A stretch of DNA of 64,000 bases, taken from Diploscapter coronatus (lineage: Eukaryota > Nematoda > Chromadorea > Rhabditida > Rhabditidae). The stretch is from the NCBI GenBank assembly GCA_964036155.1, contig OZ038422.1, forward strand, positions 15,213,201-15,277,200, read 5' to 3'. The notes under the pieces were generated by a model. That model made no database searches and had not been told where the DNA came from. It was given only the letters and a program-made list of their open reading frames with translations. The position numbers and the translations under genes are program-made. How positions within the stretch are numbered: the first letter of the stretch is position 1; each line of letters starts with the position of its first letter. This document shows, in pieces, positions 1 to 11,454 of this stretch.

Positions 1-6
1 GATTTG

Positions 7-2509
7 ATGGGAAGGACACGATTATCGTTTATTTTACTGATCGCCGGTTTATTATTCATTTTTCAATATTTTCATCACATTGAAAAATTGCTCTCTAAGC
101 AAAAGAGTAGTTTTTGTGGAAATAGTAGGTTTTCTAACTTCGAAATTTCTGTAAATAATATAAATTTCATCAGTTTCTTCTTCATTCGATACCTTCCCAG
201 AACATTCTATAATTCACTCGAAAGGACCAGGTTCCCAGATAAAATCTTCGGAAGAAAGCGGAGAATATTACGATTGTAAGTTATTTTCAAATCACTGGGA
301 GGAAAATGAAACTTTTAGATGCAGCAAATTCTTCTAATGAAAATAGCCGATTGAGGAGTATTAAAACACTATCAGAGCCTTCAAAGGCCAATCTATCGCA
401 TGAAGACTTCAAGATACCTGCACTTCCTTACCATGATTTGCATATGATGTGGCTGAGGAAGAATCTAACCAGAGCGGTAGGTAATTTGAGGGGAAAATTT
501 ATATACACCTAGCCAATCTTTTTTACCTGCCCGTTCTGATTGTATATTCTTATTCTAAATGTCTAATGGAAAACTACTATTTCATTTTTCATTTCTCGAT
601 AAATATTTCAGGAATATGGCAAGATGGGCATAAAACTTCTTTCGGCTTTTGAATACATCGACCACATTGCAATTCAAATTACGGCGCTGAATAAATTCGG
701 GTTTGTGATACAATTAATGCTGGATAATTTCATCTTAGAAATCAGAAAATCTTGAGCTATGAAATTCTCACCACAAAATTACCTATGCAAATCTTAGCAT
801 AGTTTCTTCACTATAGATCTTTATATTGCAATTTTTAAATTGTTTAAATTAACATAACTAAAAAAATCTCTAATTTGTTTAAGATTTAGGTTGAGAATGT
901 ATTGTCACTATTACGACTCAAATCAGGGCCAAGTTGGAGAACTATATGAATCGGTTGTCTTTCCGGAGAGCGTAATTTATTGTGAACGAAGACCGGGTGT
1001 AAAATTCGTTTCTTTGACGGAAAAGCCTGATGATGAGCCACAATATCCTGTTCCTCTTATTGATAGAACAAAGCCAGGTGGTTTATTAAAAATTTTTCAC
1101 AATTATTGACTTGAGTTTCAGAACCAGAACATTTCTTTTCAATATGTGTAGCGTCATTTTATGGAGAAGAAGCAAAATGGTTAATGATTGCTGAGTTTAT
1201 CGAATTTTATAAAATTCAAGTATTCAAATGGGAGTTCGTATTTTTAACACAGACTAGTTTTCTAGGGTGCAACTCACTTCTACTTTTACATTCACCATCT
1301 TTCACTGTACGACCGAAAGATTTTGGAAGACTATCAAAGGACTGGAGATGTTGACATCACGATCATCGATGACCGTTACAAGAGAGGGGACAAGATATGG
1401 CATCACACAGGAATTTTTGTAGGTTTTTGATGAGTATCGAAATAACTTGTTCCAAAGGAGATTTTAATCGGACTTTATCGGGAATTATTGAGTTAAAGCT
1501 TTTCTTTATGATCAACCAAATTAGCAACTTAGCGAAGGATAGCAATAGAAATGGGTTAAAGACATTAGGAAGCTCATAATCTACTATTTAATCCAACCAA
1601 GCTATGATATTCCAAATTTACCTACAAAAAGTTCAGAACTGTGTTCTACGAAGTCGTTATCACTCAAAATGGGCTGCCATCATCGACATCGATGAGCGAC
1701 TTACAATGACTGAATACAATGGAACCATTGCTGATTATTTACGGTATTCAAGGTTGCTTGAAAAAAGGAAATATGAATTGCAGTGAAATCGATAATGATT
1801 CTATCGGTAGCATACAGTTTAGACAGCGATGGATAATGAAGACAGAATTACAGCCGGAAAAATACATTGATGAAAAGGAGGTTGGTTTATTGATATTTAC
1901 CTGAATTTATCAGATTTTCAAACCAAAATTTCGAACTGTTTTCTCCCATTTTCTGATCCAGATTTTTCAATATCTAATAATAATTCCAGACTTTATCGAA
2001 TTCTATCATCGCTCTGTATTCATTAAGTAAAATCATAGTTTCAGGTAATCACATGGATGCCGACGCAGCGATACACGAATACAAGTCATGTAGGCCCGGC
2101 CGGTCATACTGCGAAGTGCATCATCCAGCCGACTGCCGTCATTGCCATGGGCATTCACAATCCGTACAAATTCTATCCTGGTTACAGACAATATCAGCTT
2201 AAACCCAAGGAAGGAGTTGTTAGGTGTTAAAATGTGCACAAATTTCTAAATATTAGTAGCCGAGCACAAAATTTCGGTGCTATTATTGATAACATTCGTA
2301 AAAGCATCAAATTGTGTTGAGCTAAAAATAATCAACTATTTAGGCACTACCGTGATCTTTATATAGATGGATGGAACAAACATCATGTCAAAACAGTCGC
2401 CAAATTCGGAAAATTCGAGAATACGACCATGGCCCATCACATTTCCGAGAGACTCGTCGATGCGGTCGTGAAACGTGTCAAATTTGTCTATGGCACATCT
2501 CAAGAATAA
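7..2509 (+). CDS. GT92 (DUF23) family glycosyltransferase, type II membrane protein
   Basis: A multi-exon gene for a Golgi-type glycosyltransferase of family 92; characterised nematode members such as GALT-1 add galactose to glycans. The N-terminus is a short cytoplasmic stub and a hydrophobic anchor (LSFILLIAGLLFIFQYF). Conserved blocks follow in order in separate exons: CHYYDSN and PESVIYCERRPG near 0.9-1.0 kb, FYGEEAKWLMIAEFIEFYK near 1.15-1.2 kb, ATHFYFYIHHLSLYDRK near 1.27 kb, and KWAAIIDIDERL near 1.67 kb. The last contains the acidic DxDE motif expected for nucleotide-sugar and metal binding. The C-terminal exons contain GPAGHTAKCI and HNPYKFYPGY and end at a TAA at 2507-2509. An AATAAA lies at 2554-2559. 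The first two small exons are less certain than the rest. The gene converges on the lysozyme gene. Confidence 0.85.
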
Positions 2510-2647
2510 TTTATTGCTAATAAGAACCTATTGTAAACAAAGAAAATATATGAAATAAAAATTATAGATAATAAAATATCAATTGTATATAATTAAAAGT
2601 GCGTGAAATGATTTGGTTTGAAGGTACTTTGCCGTTGACATGTCGAT

Positions 2648-3342
2648 TTACACTAAATTGAATATAAATTTTGTTAAAAATCGCAATCAACTTACTTCCG
2701 CTAGCGATACACCGATGATCCATTTGGCATCGAGTTGGACCAACAATGCCACACCAGTCCGACTTAGTGCTTTCATCTGCTGCTCGTTTCCAGTCACGCT
2801 TCATCAATGCATCCTTCATATTAGGATATCCTTGCAATGAGCCACACCCACCAAATGCCATATCGACGACAGCAGCTTTGACAGTCGGTGGTAAGCCGGG
2901 CACAAATCTCTCAACGCATCCTACTTTGTCTGGATATGATATCGTATTGAAGAGGTCCAATGCATCTGCTTGCGTCAAACAGTGTTTGGTGGTGTGCTCG
3001 TAGCAGTCCTGTTTGACAGCCGTTACATTCAAGCCATATTTCCTCATAGTTGCATCTGCTCCAGGTTGATCAAGGTTATAGCCAATACCAATTGTTGGGT
3101 GACCTTTCGTATCGACATAGCAGCACCGACAAAGGGCCTCATTGAACATCGTTTGCTGCGGTCCACACGTTCCTAAATGAATTTAATGTAAGTCGTTATG
3201 CAATCATGAGTCATCACTTTACGCAAGGTCTTCATATTGTCATATTGGATTTACCTGTAGGGCTCACTGGGACTCGTCCATTGCAGCTCTCAACAGCAGG
3301 AATGTAGATAGCAAGCAAGATGAACAAGAGTCTATTGAGCAT
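2648..3342 (-). CDS. Secreted phage-type (GH24, T4-like) lysozyme
   Basis: A predicted secreted protein of about 189 residues in three exons: 3342-3255, 3172-2696, and a two-base completion plus stop at 2652-2648. It starts with a signal peptide (MLNRLLFILLAIYIPAVES). The mature part matches the T4 lysozyme fold family. The catalytic Glu of MFNEAL, the Asp of YVDTKG and the Thr of HPTIGIGY have the same 9- and 6-residue spacing as T4 Glu11, Asp20 and Thr26. Later family blocks are present too (LTQADALDLFN, VKAAVVDMAFGG, MKRDWKRAADE). There are 12 cysteines, an even number, which suits a disulfide-bonded extracellular enzyme. The likely role is peptidoglycan hydrolysis in defence or digestion of bacteria. 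The last intron is inferred; without it the ORF would run about 43 residues further to about 2562. The phage-type family is unusual for an animal, but introns and a signal peptide show it is resident in this genome. Confidence 0.8.
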
Positions 3343-3430
3343 TTGAGATGTGAATTGATGAATTGATGATGAAATGATTTTGCAATTTGGTGACCGATGG
3401 AAATTTCAATAAAGAAAGACAATCTCCAGG

Positions 3431-3438
3431 TTTATATA
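3431..3438 (-). promoter_or_regulatory. TATA box of the lysozyme gene
   Basis: The minus strand reads TATATAAA about 90 nt upstream of the lysozyme start codon, at a plausible distance for a core promoter. The remaining sequence between this gene and the stomatin gene (about 3440-3757) shows no other recognisable element. Confidence 0.45.
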
Positions 3439-3757
3439 TTTCTGTCGACTTCCCCGGTGCCAGTTCACTCCATGATAATGGTACGGGGAAAACATATTTG
3501 ACCTAATGAAATGACGATTTGTCAGGTCAACAGTGTATAGTAAACACGGAATGTCCTACAGATTTACATAAAACTTTAGTAAATTAATGAACTGATAGAA
3601 GAGAGGTCAAACGTCCAATTCGAATGACGCAATTGTACAAATCGATCTTATCATTTTACACACGCCCAACTTTAATGAACATTTGAAAAGTAATGATTAT
3701 TCTTACGATTTCATTGAAACAATTTATTAAAATTTTCAAAAATCTGTTGCAGAACCC

Positions 3758-5140
3758 TCAAACTTTTTCCTTCGACCGATTTCTCTTTCCATACTTCTTC
3801 ATGAAATATTTAGCGAGTTCTACTGGATATGGCACGACGATAGTATTGTTTCTGAATTCATTGTTAAGAACTCTTTTCATAAGAAATCCTACCTTTCTGT
3901 GGCTACATTTCCTAAGGTTTGAAGATAGCGCAATTGGATAGTCATCATATTGCTGCATAGAACATCGGCGGCGTTTTGAAGACATCTGAAATGAAAATTT
4001 GTCTTAGTTTTGAAAGTTCAAGGTTCAATTTCTCCCTCTAAAAACTAAGTTTCGGGATACATTTAAAAATTAAAGGAAAAGTGGTACTTTATACTTTCGA
4101 TAAATTTCCAAGACAGCTATGAGATTAACAAATCATAAAAACGAATTATTACTTGCTAGCATTTCGCTCTCCTTCCGCGGCTATGACTGCAGCTCTAGCG
4201 TTCCTCGCAGCTTCGGCTTCAGCAGCCATGCTCCTCGTTAATTGCTGTGGCAGTCTGATGTCCTTGATCTCGACCCGCTCCACCTTGACTCCCCATGGAT
4301 CCGTTCCTTCATCTAACACTTTCTCAGTGATCTGAATTCTCAAACTGAAGTTGTTCCCATTACGTGATTTAAGGATTGGCATACTTATTACACTTTTAGA
4401 ATGAGACTATGCATTCATCCTTCAGATACATAAGAAATGGTTTGGAAGATCATGTTTAGACTGATAGTCTTGATTTAAACGTGTTACTTACGCTAGCAAT
4501 TGCGTCTCGTTCACTGAGCATCTCACTCAAAGTCTTCGTGCCCAACACATTTCTCAAAGTCGTTTGGGCCAACAAACGCGTACTGAATTGAGCGTCATTC
4601 ACGTTGGTCACAGAAATCACCTGAGGTTTCTTATTTCTTCTAGATTTGGAATTTTGGTTACCGGATTAGAGACTCGAAAATAAATGACAGCCTCTACAGA
4701 TACAGTTACAGAATCCCGACTGAGAATTTCTTGAGGTGGAACGTCGAAGGAAAGGACTCGGAGGTCGACCTAAAGCAGAAAATGGCTGGAGAAAAACTAA
4801 ATGGGTTCTACGATTTTGCAAGTATCGATGCAGGGCAGAACGAGAAATAGCCCAGGCCCCTTTGTACCACCTTTTATTAGTCGACCCAACCGAAATATCA
4901 CAGCTCGCTGGTACTCCCTAGAGTAATTAGTAGTTTGAGAAAGTAGAAAATTGTGACTCATTGTTGTTTTGATGAACATGAAATGAGCAAAAATAATAGT
5001 TCCGAAAAATTTACTCCACTAATTTTCCAGACGACTAACTTGATTATCTTAATACAGAAAAATAGACAGAATGGAAATGTCACAGTGATGATGACCAGTG
5101 ATAAAACGAGCATCAGGTGAGAGATGCAGGGCGGAGGTTC
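3758..5140 (-). CDS. Stomatin-like (SPFH/band 7) membrane protein, N-terminus unresolved
   Basis: The core of a stomatin family protein (nematode STO, UNC-1 and MEC-2 relatives), which forms oligomers on the inner face of the plasma membrane and modulates ion channels. The first firm exon (5140 downwards) encodes a hydrophobic hairpin (LMLVLSLVIITVTFPFCLFF) followed by IKEYQRAVIFRLGRL. Later exons give VLPCIDTCKIVVDLRVLSF, VPPQEILSRDSVTVSVEAV, LLAQTTLRNVLGTKTLSEML, WGVKVERVEIKDIRLPQQL and MAAEAEAARNARA. The last exon pair encodes IQLRYLQTLGNVATE and NNTIVVPYPVELAKYF, then a short basic tail to the stop at 3758. Splice phases are consistent through the core. Residues upstream of the hydrophobic segment are not resolved. 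Candidate exons lie near 5180-5260, 5450-5560 and 6562-6883, but I could not join them in phase. Compared with other stomatins the C-terminal tail is short and Lys/Arg-rich. Confidence 0.85.
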
Positions 5141-6561
5141 CTGAATCGATTTTCGATAAAGTTCACAAACTAAATGACAATCATACCCTTTCTTCGTGCA
5201 GCAAATGTCTTGTCCGAATCAGCCAACTCTGAGATCGGGCTCGAATCGGGATCTTTTCGATGACGTCCTAAACTACCCTAATTTTCTGAGATAATCGGAA
5301 AATGATGATATGAATTCTTCACTCATATTCCGAAAAGCCAAAGCCAGAGCATCTTTTCTAAGCAATACTCGTTCGAGATGTGGCGAAAAATCCAAATCGA
5401 TTAAAACTATTTGACTTCAAGCAATTTGTATGATATGGAACCTTGCTGTGTAAAATCCATGGGTCAAGTTTCTTGGGTAACTTAGGCGCCGTTGGTGATG
5501 GTATTACTGATTCGAGAATTTTAGGTGTGGGTAACATTACGGATGAGTAAAATATAGAATGGAGTGTAAGAGTGAGAGGATAATTGAAATTGTCCCAGAG
5601 GGAAGAAGAGTCCAAAAGGAACACTATTTGAGTAACTCACGAGGCAATTGCCTAGCAAACTCGAAACATATGCGAAACGCCTAAAAGCCTAGCGCGAAAG
5701 TGCAAATTAGAAACACATTTTAAGAAGAAATTAGATTCAAAGTTTCATGAGAAAATATAAAGAAGATAAAGGAAGAAGAAATGAAGTAGCGATCAAAAAT
5801 GCATGCTCGAATGCGATTCATCAAAGATATCCACTTTGGAAGATGGACGTGACATCTGTTCTAGAATGTAGTCAACATAAAATTAAACAAATGTTCTGTA
5901 TATCTTCCGGGCAGTTTTGAAAACTTTCAATCTATGCAGCCCTACGACCATAAGCTAAACTCAGTAATTATTCTATGAGGATATTTTGCTCACACGTGAA
6001 TATCTTTCTAGGATTGATGGTTGATGAAAAACCGACTTGCATATCCAGTGTTATCAGTGTTGGTGTTAATATTTTAATTCTGGTCTTTAGTATAATTTTG
6101 AGATTTGGGTGAGTCTTTTCGATTATGCTTTGCAACTTTTCTCAGTTATCTATCCCTTGTTCAATTACATAATAATTGATTGCAATTTTTGCAGTGCTCA
6201 ATCGAATTTGATTGGATTTGTGTATGTTCGCGACGTGATGAGCGGCCATTTATAAGAAGTTGAGAGAGAGAGGGAGAGAGATAATGGCAAATGAAGAGAG
6301 AAATGGACAAGACAAGTCCAGAAGCGCCACAATGTCAGTTGCTAGAGAGAGAGAAAGATGAACGAAAGAAAGGGAGACATGGATATTGCAATCGAATGGA
6401 AAATATGTTGGCACTCGAAATCATTGCGAATTATGCAAATTTCAGATAAATGAATAGTTTTTGTAGAAGTTGATGCGAAATAAAGGTCATGGGCTTACAA
6501 AAATCTTCATTGGTAATGTAGAAGTCCAGGAAGATTGATCACAAAAATGTATTTCAAACCT

Positions 6562-6883
6562 GCTTATGCGGCGGCATTTCTAGCGCATCGAGATGTAATT
6601 CATGCATATCTGGCACGAAGAGAAATTGCTTGTTTTGTGGAGGAGGGCTCGAAGGAGGTGGGGAATCGTAATGCCCGATGTCCATCAATTCTGGTGTGGT
6701 CTCCCAGTGACCCGGGACGGAGCCGACAGATTCCACCTCCCATCGAATGTTGTCTCGAGACGGGCCGGGAGATAGTCGCTCTTCACCAGAGGTTTGCAGA
6801 GTGTGAATGCGACGCATCATTCGCTTACGACGGTCAGCCGTCATCGATGTAGTTGAAAACTTCTGTGGAGGTGTTCCGGACAT
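6562..6883 (-). CDS. Unassigned exon, Pro/Ser-rich; possible N-terminal exon of the stomatin-like gene
   Basis: An open segment on the minus strand that starts at an ATG (6883) and runs to a plausible donor (CAG before GTTTGA, near 6562). It encodes about 107 residues with a basic start (TADRRKRMMRRIHTL), then SPGPSRDN, a PPPSSPPPQ tract and MHELHLDALEMPPHK. Composition and lack of stops suggest real coding sequence rather than chance. I recognise no domain. Variable, disordered N-terminal regions of this kind occur in nematode stomatins such as MEC-2, and the next recognised gene downstream on this strand is the stomatin core, so it may be its first exon. I could not verify the joining phases. 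Confidence 0.35.
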
Positions 6884-8038
6884 GCTGGATAGGGATCCTA
6901 GTGGGAGATTCGTTAAAACTTGGATCATGAACGATGTACAACAGAAGAATGAGGTAGTATGAGATTGATCGAAAATTTTATGCAAATTTATGATAGGAGT
7001 AAGAATAGTTTCGAGAATTTATACCATCTCACAGATTAATTTTGGCATGTGAAACCTTGTACAATTATATGACGTCCTTAGAAATATTTTCAAAGTGCGT
7101 CAAAGGATCTGCTAGTTTGACGAGGTTCTCTATAAGTACTTTAAACTACACACATGTTTTCTTAATTTCAAGCAATCTAATGATACTAAACGCAGTATTC
7201 TAATAGAGTGAAAGAATAATTTAAAGAAAGCTGTATCATAAAATAACAAAATATTGACACGATGTATCCGGAAGAATATCGATTTTCGAATGACTAAGAA
7301 CACTGTTGCTTATTGAGATGGCTTCAAATAGCTACAAATAAACAAAGCTAGGATTAACGAAAATTCACATCGACGCGCCAAAATTACGCATATTTGTTGA
7401 AAAAATAATAAGCCAGGAAAAAGTGACAATATTTATCGGAATGTATGTAATCCTGGCTCGAATTGTGGATGTATCTTTCGCCTGCTCATTTGTTTTGATT
7501 TCTCTCTCCTCTCTCGATGTTTTGAGTGTGTTGTGTCACTCTCTCACCACTTATTGTACAACTCATCTTTCATCAGACCTCGGCATTCAGCAAAGCAGCT
7601 CCAATCTTCTCATTCAACAGACGAAGAACAAAGATTCCGGAAGCCACGCCCATTTTCGTGTTCACAAATTATAAAAATGAATTAGTTCACCGCTCAGAAC
7701 GTGAGCATTCAGGCGTGAAATGAACATTATCATAGTGGATATTTGAGTCAAAATATGAATGATTTTGTTTGAACATAAGTTCCGGGGGAAGTTAGATGGG
7801 TAACCATAAAGTAAAAATAACCCTGTAATTTTGTAATCCCTCGAGCAATTAAGCGAAGAATGAGTTATAAACGATTCAACATTAACAATGGATAGAATTA
7901 GTATTTTAGTATTGACGCAACAGTAGTTCCATTTCAATTATGCCACCATAGCAGAAGAGTTTTCCCAACGATGCAAGTTAGGTCGATAGTTTTGTCAACA
8001 AGCATTAATTTAGCTAGAGTAGTTAGAAAAGCTCTTAC

Positions 8039-8521
8039 CCTGATTTTGCTAGGTCGATGTCTTTCAAGAGGTCGCAATGGAGCGATAATGTCATCTTCGT
8101 CAGATGTCTCAAAATCTTCTCCATAATTTTCATTTCGAGCAATGTTCTAACGGGTAAGTCCGAGCAGCTAGTGTTAGTGCATCCTCACGAACGAACAGAA
8201 GTTAAATTTCAGCACATATCATCTATCCATGCAGGATTATCTTTAGCTAGCCAGGAGATAGTCTTCAAATGTAGATTTTGACGAAGCTCAGTTTGGTTGA
8301 GACTAAAGATAACAATATTTGAGAAAAGTCTTGCTAAATGATAGAAGTACGATTGAAATACACGAGAATACATAGAAATAAATGCATATTAGACCACAGT
8401 CACTTACCGGATTTTACGCCTATGTTTCATGACAATGGAAAAATAACAAAAATTTAAAATTATATTCAAAAATACCCACCTTCAAGTTTTCCTGATTTTC
8501 GGTTGCCTTTCGATGCGCCAT
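8039..8521 (-). CDS. Unrecognised small acidic protein, partial model
   Basis: Two exons join in phase on the minus strand. The first, 8521-8480, encodes a 14-residue start (MAHRKATENQENLK). The second, 8146-8039, encodes 36 residues including NENYGEDFETSDEDD and IIAPLRPLERH before a good GTAAGAG donor. The acceptor (CCGTTAG) and both donors match the local consensus. A downstream continuation is expected, but I could not find a phase-0 acceptor leading to a convincing last exon. The fragment near 7578-7655 (ATGGGCGTGGCTTCC, ending in a TGA) is a candidate. I recognise no family. Reading it as a real gene rests on splice phase and composition only. Confidence 0.3.
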
Positions 8522-8599
8522 GATCCGTTGATTCCTCTTCTTTCGACTAAACGATAAACTGCGATTTCTGAAATTCAAAATGATAAAAATCGCTAAGAA

Positions 8600-11390
8600 C
8601 GAGGATCGGATTTCATGTAAAAATGTTCAACTTGAAAATGCAAGTTACAACCCTGAGATGAGTATTTTGTGTTCTGCCAAGTAGAAAATGGCTGCATAAA
8701 TCAGGCACTTGAAGCTATGATTATGGAGATTTTCATATCAAGGGAAGGTGTTGCGATAATTATATGCGTGGATGGATAGATGCTTGTACATCGGAAGGAA
8801 GTATGCTTAAAATTGACTGCTGAAGCCTCATCATAAATATAGCTGATGAGGTTGAACAAGAATAAATCTGATTTCGCATAAGAAATTAATTTAAAAAATC
8901 GAATTCTGATAGAGCTGAAAATCCAAATTTTCTCCGATATCTTCAATACATCAACATTGAAGACAATTTACCAGGATGCATTGAAATTGATTGAATGAGG
9001 ATTTTTTTTTTTCAGAATATCGAGTGTATGCCGTTGCGCACAAAAATATCCTGTGCGCAACGGTCGTTCTCTCTGGATATCTAATAAAAGGATATAGAAA
9101 AATATAATTCAGTTGATTTTTTAAATAAACCCTTCCCTTCTTCATATTTCTTAAAAATTAACCTTTTCTCCAAAATTATTTCAAAGCCTCAGTGTCCTAA
9201 ACAAACTGTAAGGAAAGCTCGAAGAATCAATTAGGAAAAATCATTTCTGATATCTAGCAGGATGAGTAAGAAGAGAATTTCGTTTAGTGAAAGAAAATTA
9301 TATAGTTTTAACAACAATAAGATTTTCTAACCAAAATCAGTCAAAACACCTCAACGACTCAAGCAAATTACGCAAATACATCGAAAATTGGACGTGACAT
9401 GTATGGTGAGGATGGATTTTTCTATGCCAAAAATGACATTAAAAATGCAACCAAAACCCAAGCGAAATGAGGTGAGAGGAAGCAGGGAGAGCAGTACAAA
9501 AAACGCATTAAAAACGAGGAAAGAAAAAGAGGATGTTCGAATTTTGTGAAACTAGAGGATAAGCCGCTGACAAAGAGATGAGGAAGAAAATGGGAATGGA
9601 CAAAGAAATTGAAGAACTTGTTGAAGAATAAAACTACTTTTCTAATACTCGTACTTTTAAAAAGTATATAAAATATTGGAATAAAGTTTGAAGGTGGTCG
9701 GCAGTAAAATAATCCGAATAATGGTTGTGCTATTTTATATTGATATTAAAGCAACTCAGCCTGATGAAGTTGAAAAGAAATTTCGATTCCGTCTTCGCAT
9801 GATTCAAAATTCTCGAATCTGTTCCTCATTTTCGGATGATAATATTTATTCGAAAAAGTCACGAATATTGACTTTCAATTGAATAGTCAATTGAACTTTA
9901 GTAAAGGTCTAATAAAGCCTGAGATAATGTAAGATAGATGAAAAAATCTAAATGAAATGATAAACTTAGAGAGGAGGTAAGATGAAGAGATGGAAAGATG
10001 GATGAGAAAGGTAAGTCTTTTGGATTCGAGATTTGAGTGACAGCCCGAGTGGACGGACTGACGTGCAGCCGATTGAACAATCGAATCCTACATTCTCTCT
10101 TACATGTCAATAGATTGCACTTGCTACATTCGTTCGAGCTATTAGCACTCAAATCAGAATTATTCTTTCGTTTCCATAAATTTAAATTTGCCAAATTTCA
10201 AAAATTGACTTAAAGTATATGAAATTTGGCTTTAAACGGGCAAAATAGTATTTTCTAAAAATAAGCTGGTGAGAAGTATCTACAAAATCTAATACTAATG
10301 AATTCGTAATGAAATAATTTCGTGAAAATCGTGAATGTTTGATGTAGAGTTTAGAAAAAAAATAAGAATTAATTTATTACATTTACGCTAAAGATAACTT
10401 CAGTATTTAATATTCCAATTGACGAACCTGAATATCCTCGATGATTTATTTTCATTGAAGGAGAATCGGAACATCTTTCTCCGTTAGAAATTTCACAGTT
10501 CCTCACGAATACTCGGGTTTCTTGCAAAATGAGGCAAAGAAGAAAGCGGACTTGAAGAAAAGACAAATGAGCGCAGTTTGACGGAATCCGCTTCACTGCT
10601 TTCCATGAAAACAAGTAATGAAGGGCATAAAAACGGGCAATTGACAGGAAATATGCTCAGGAAGGTAAGAGTGCATTAAATAATGCTCAATACCGAATGA
10701 AGAATAATTGAATGATCATTCTGTATCAAAAATAGCATAAATGGTCACTAAATATATTTTTATCATGTCTACCAATGAGTTTCGTTCATTAGTTCTTTTT
10801 TCTTGTCTGAATTTTAGAATAGACCATGAGTTTTATTCATATTGAAATTGATCAATGATCGTGTTTTTGATTATCAAGTTACAGGTAAAATTAGTTATTT
10901 TGAAAAAAACTTCCGTTTATTATCAGAGATGTTTGATGCCGTTTTTTAAATAAAAATTCATTGTTGCATACATTATATCGCTTCTCGACTGCCACGCGTC
11001 AATCTGAGTTGGTCGTTGACAGTGAAACTGGGATGCAGAGAAAGTCAATAAAAAACGCCTGAAAAGATGATATTTATCAAACTACGACTGAGCGTTTACA
11101 GAAACTGGTGCTGATCAGAGGATTCCGTTCTATACTGAATTAGATGATAGGAGAGCAATTCGTGAACATGGTTCGCTTCGGATGCAAATCCGATTCCAAC
11201 TCGCGTCTGGAACAGAAGTTAGAGAGACAGATGAATCTCCCGAAAACCTATCAATTGATATTATAATAATCTGTCCCGTTCATGACTGATGGAAAATTAT
11301 AAAAATAGAAAATATAAAATTTACTTCCCTGTGCAAAACCAAACATTCAAACGTTTGAATTTATCAACCAAGTTATATATAAGAGGTAGC
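8600..11390. other. Interval without a supported gene
   Basis: About 2.8 kb of AT-rich sequence between the small acidic ORF and the astacin-like gene. Minus-strand open segments near 9.9-10.2 kb and 10.4-10.6 kb have no recognisable motif and no coherent splice partners. The only clear structure is the perfect hairpin at 9031-9063, preceded by a poly-T run at about 9002-9012. Confidence 0.5.
9031..9063. repeat. Perfect 12-bp stem hairpin with 9-nt loop
   Basis: CCGTTGCGCACA is followed by a 9-nt AT-rich loop and its exact reverse complement TGTGCGCAACGG. The GC-rich stem stands out in AT-rich surroundings. It lies outside any gene I can support. Confidence 0.8.
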
Positions 11391-11454
11391 GATGGTTGAA
11401 AGATTTTTTTTTATCATTTTGACAAACTCTGAAAAATATTTTAATAAATTTCAG

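Noticed and set aside
6257..6310. GA-rich microsatellite
   Set aside because: Short imperfect GAGA tract, ordinary for this genome, with no associated feature.
9898..10614. Minus-strand open segments at 9.9-10.2 and 10.4-10.6 kb, considered as exons
   Set aside because: No recognisable motif and no phase-consistent splice partners.
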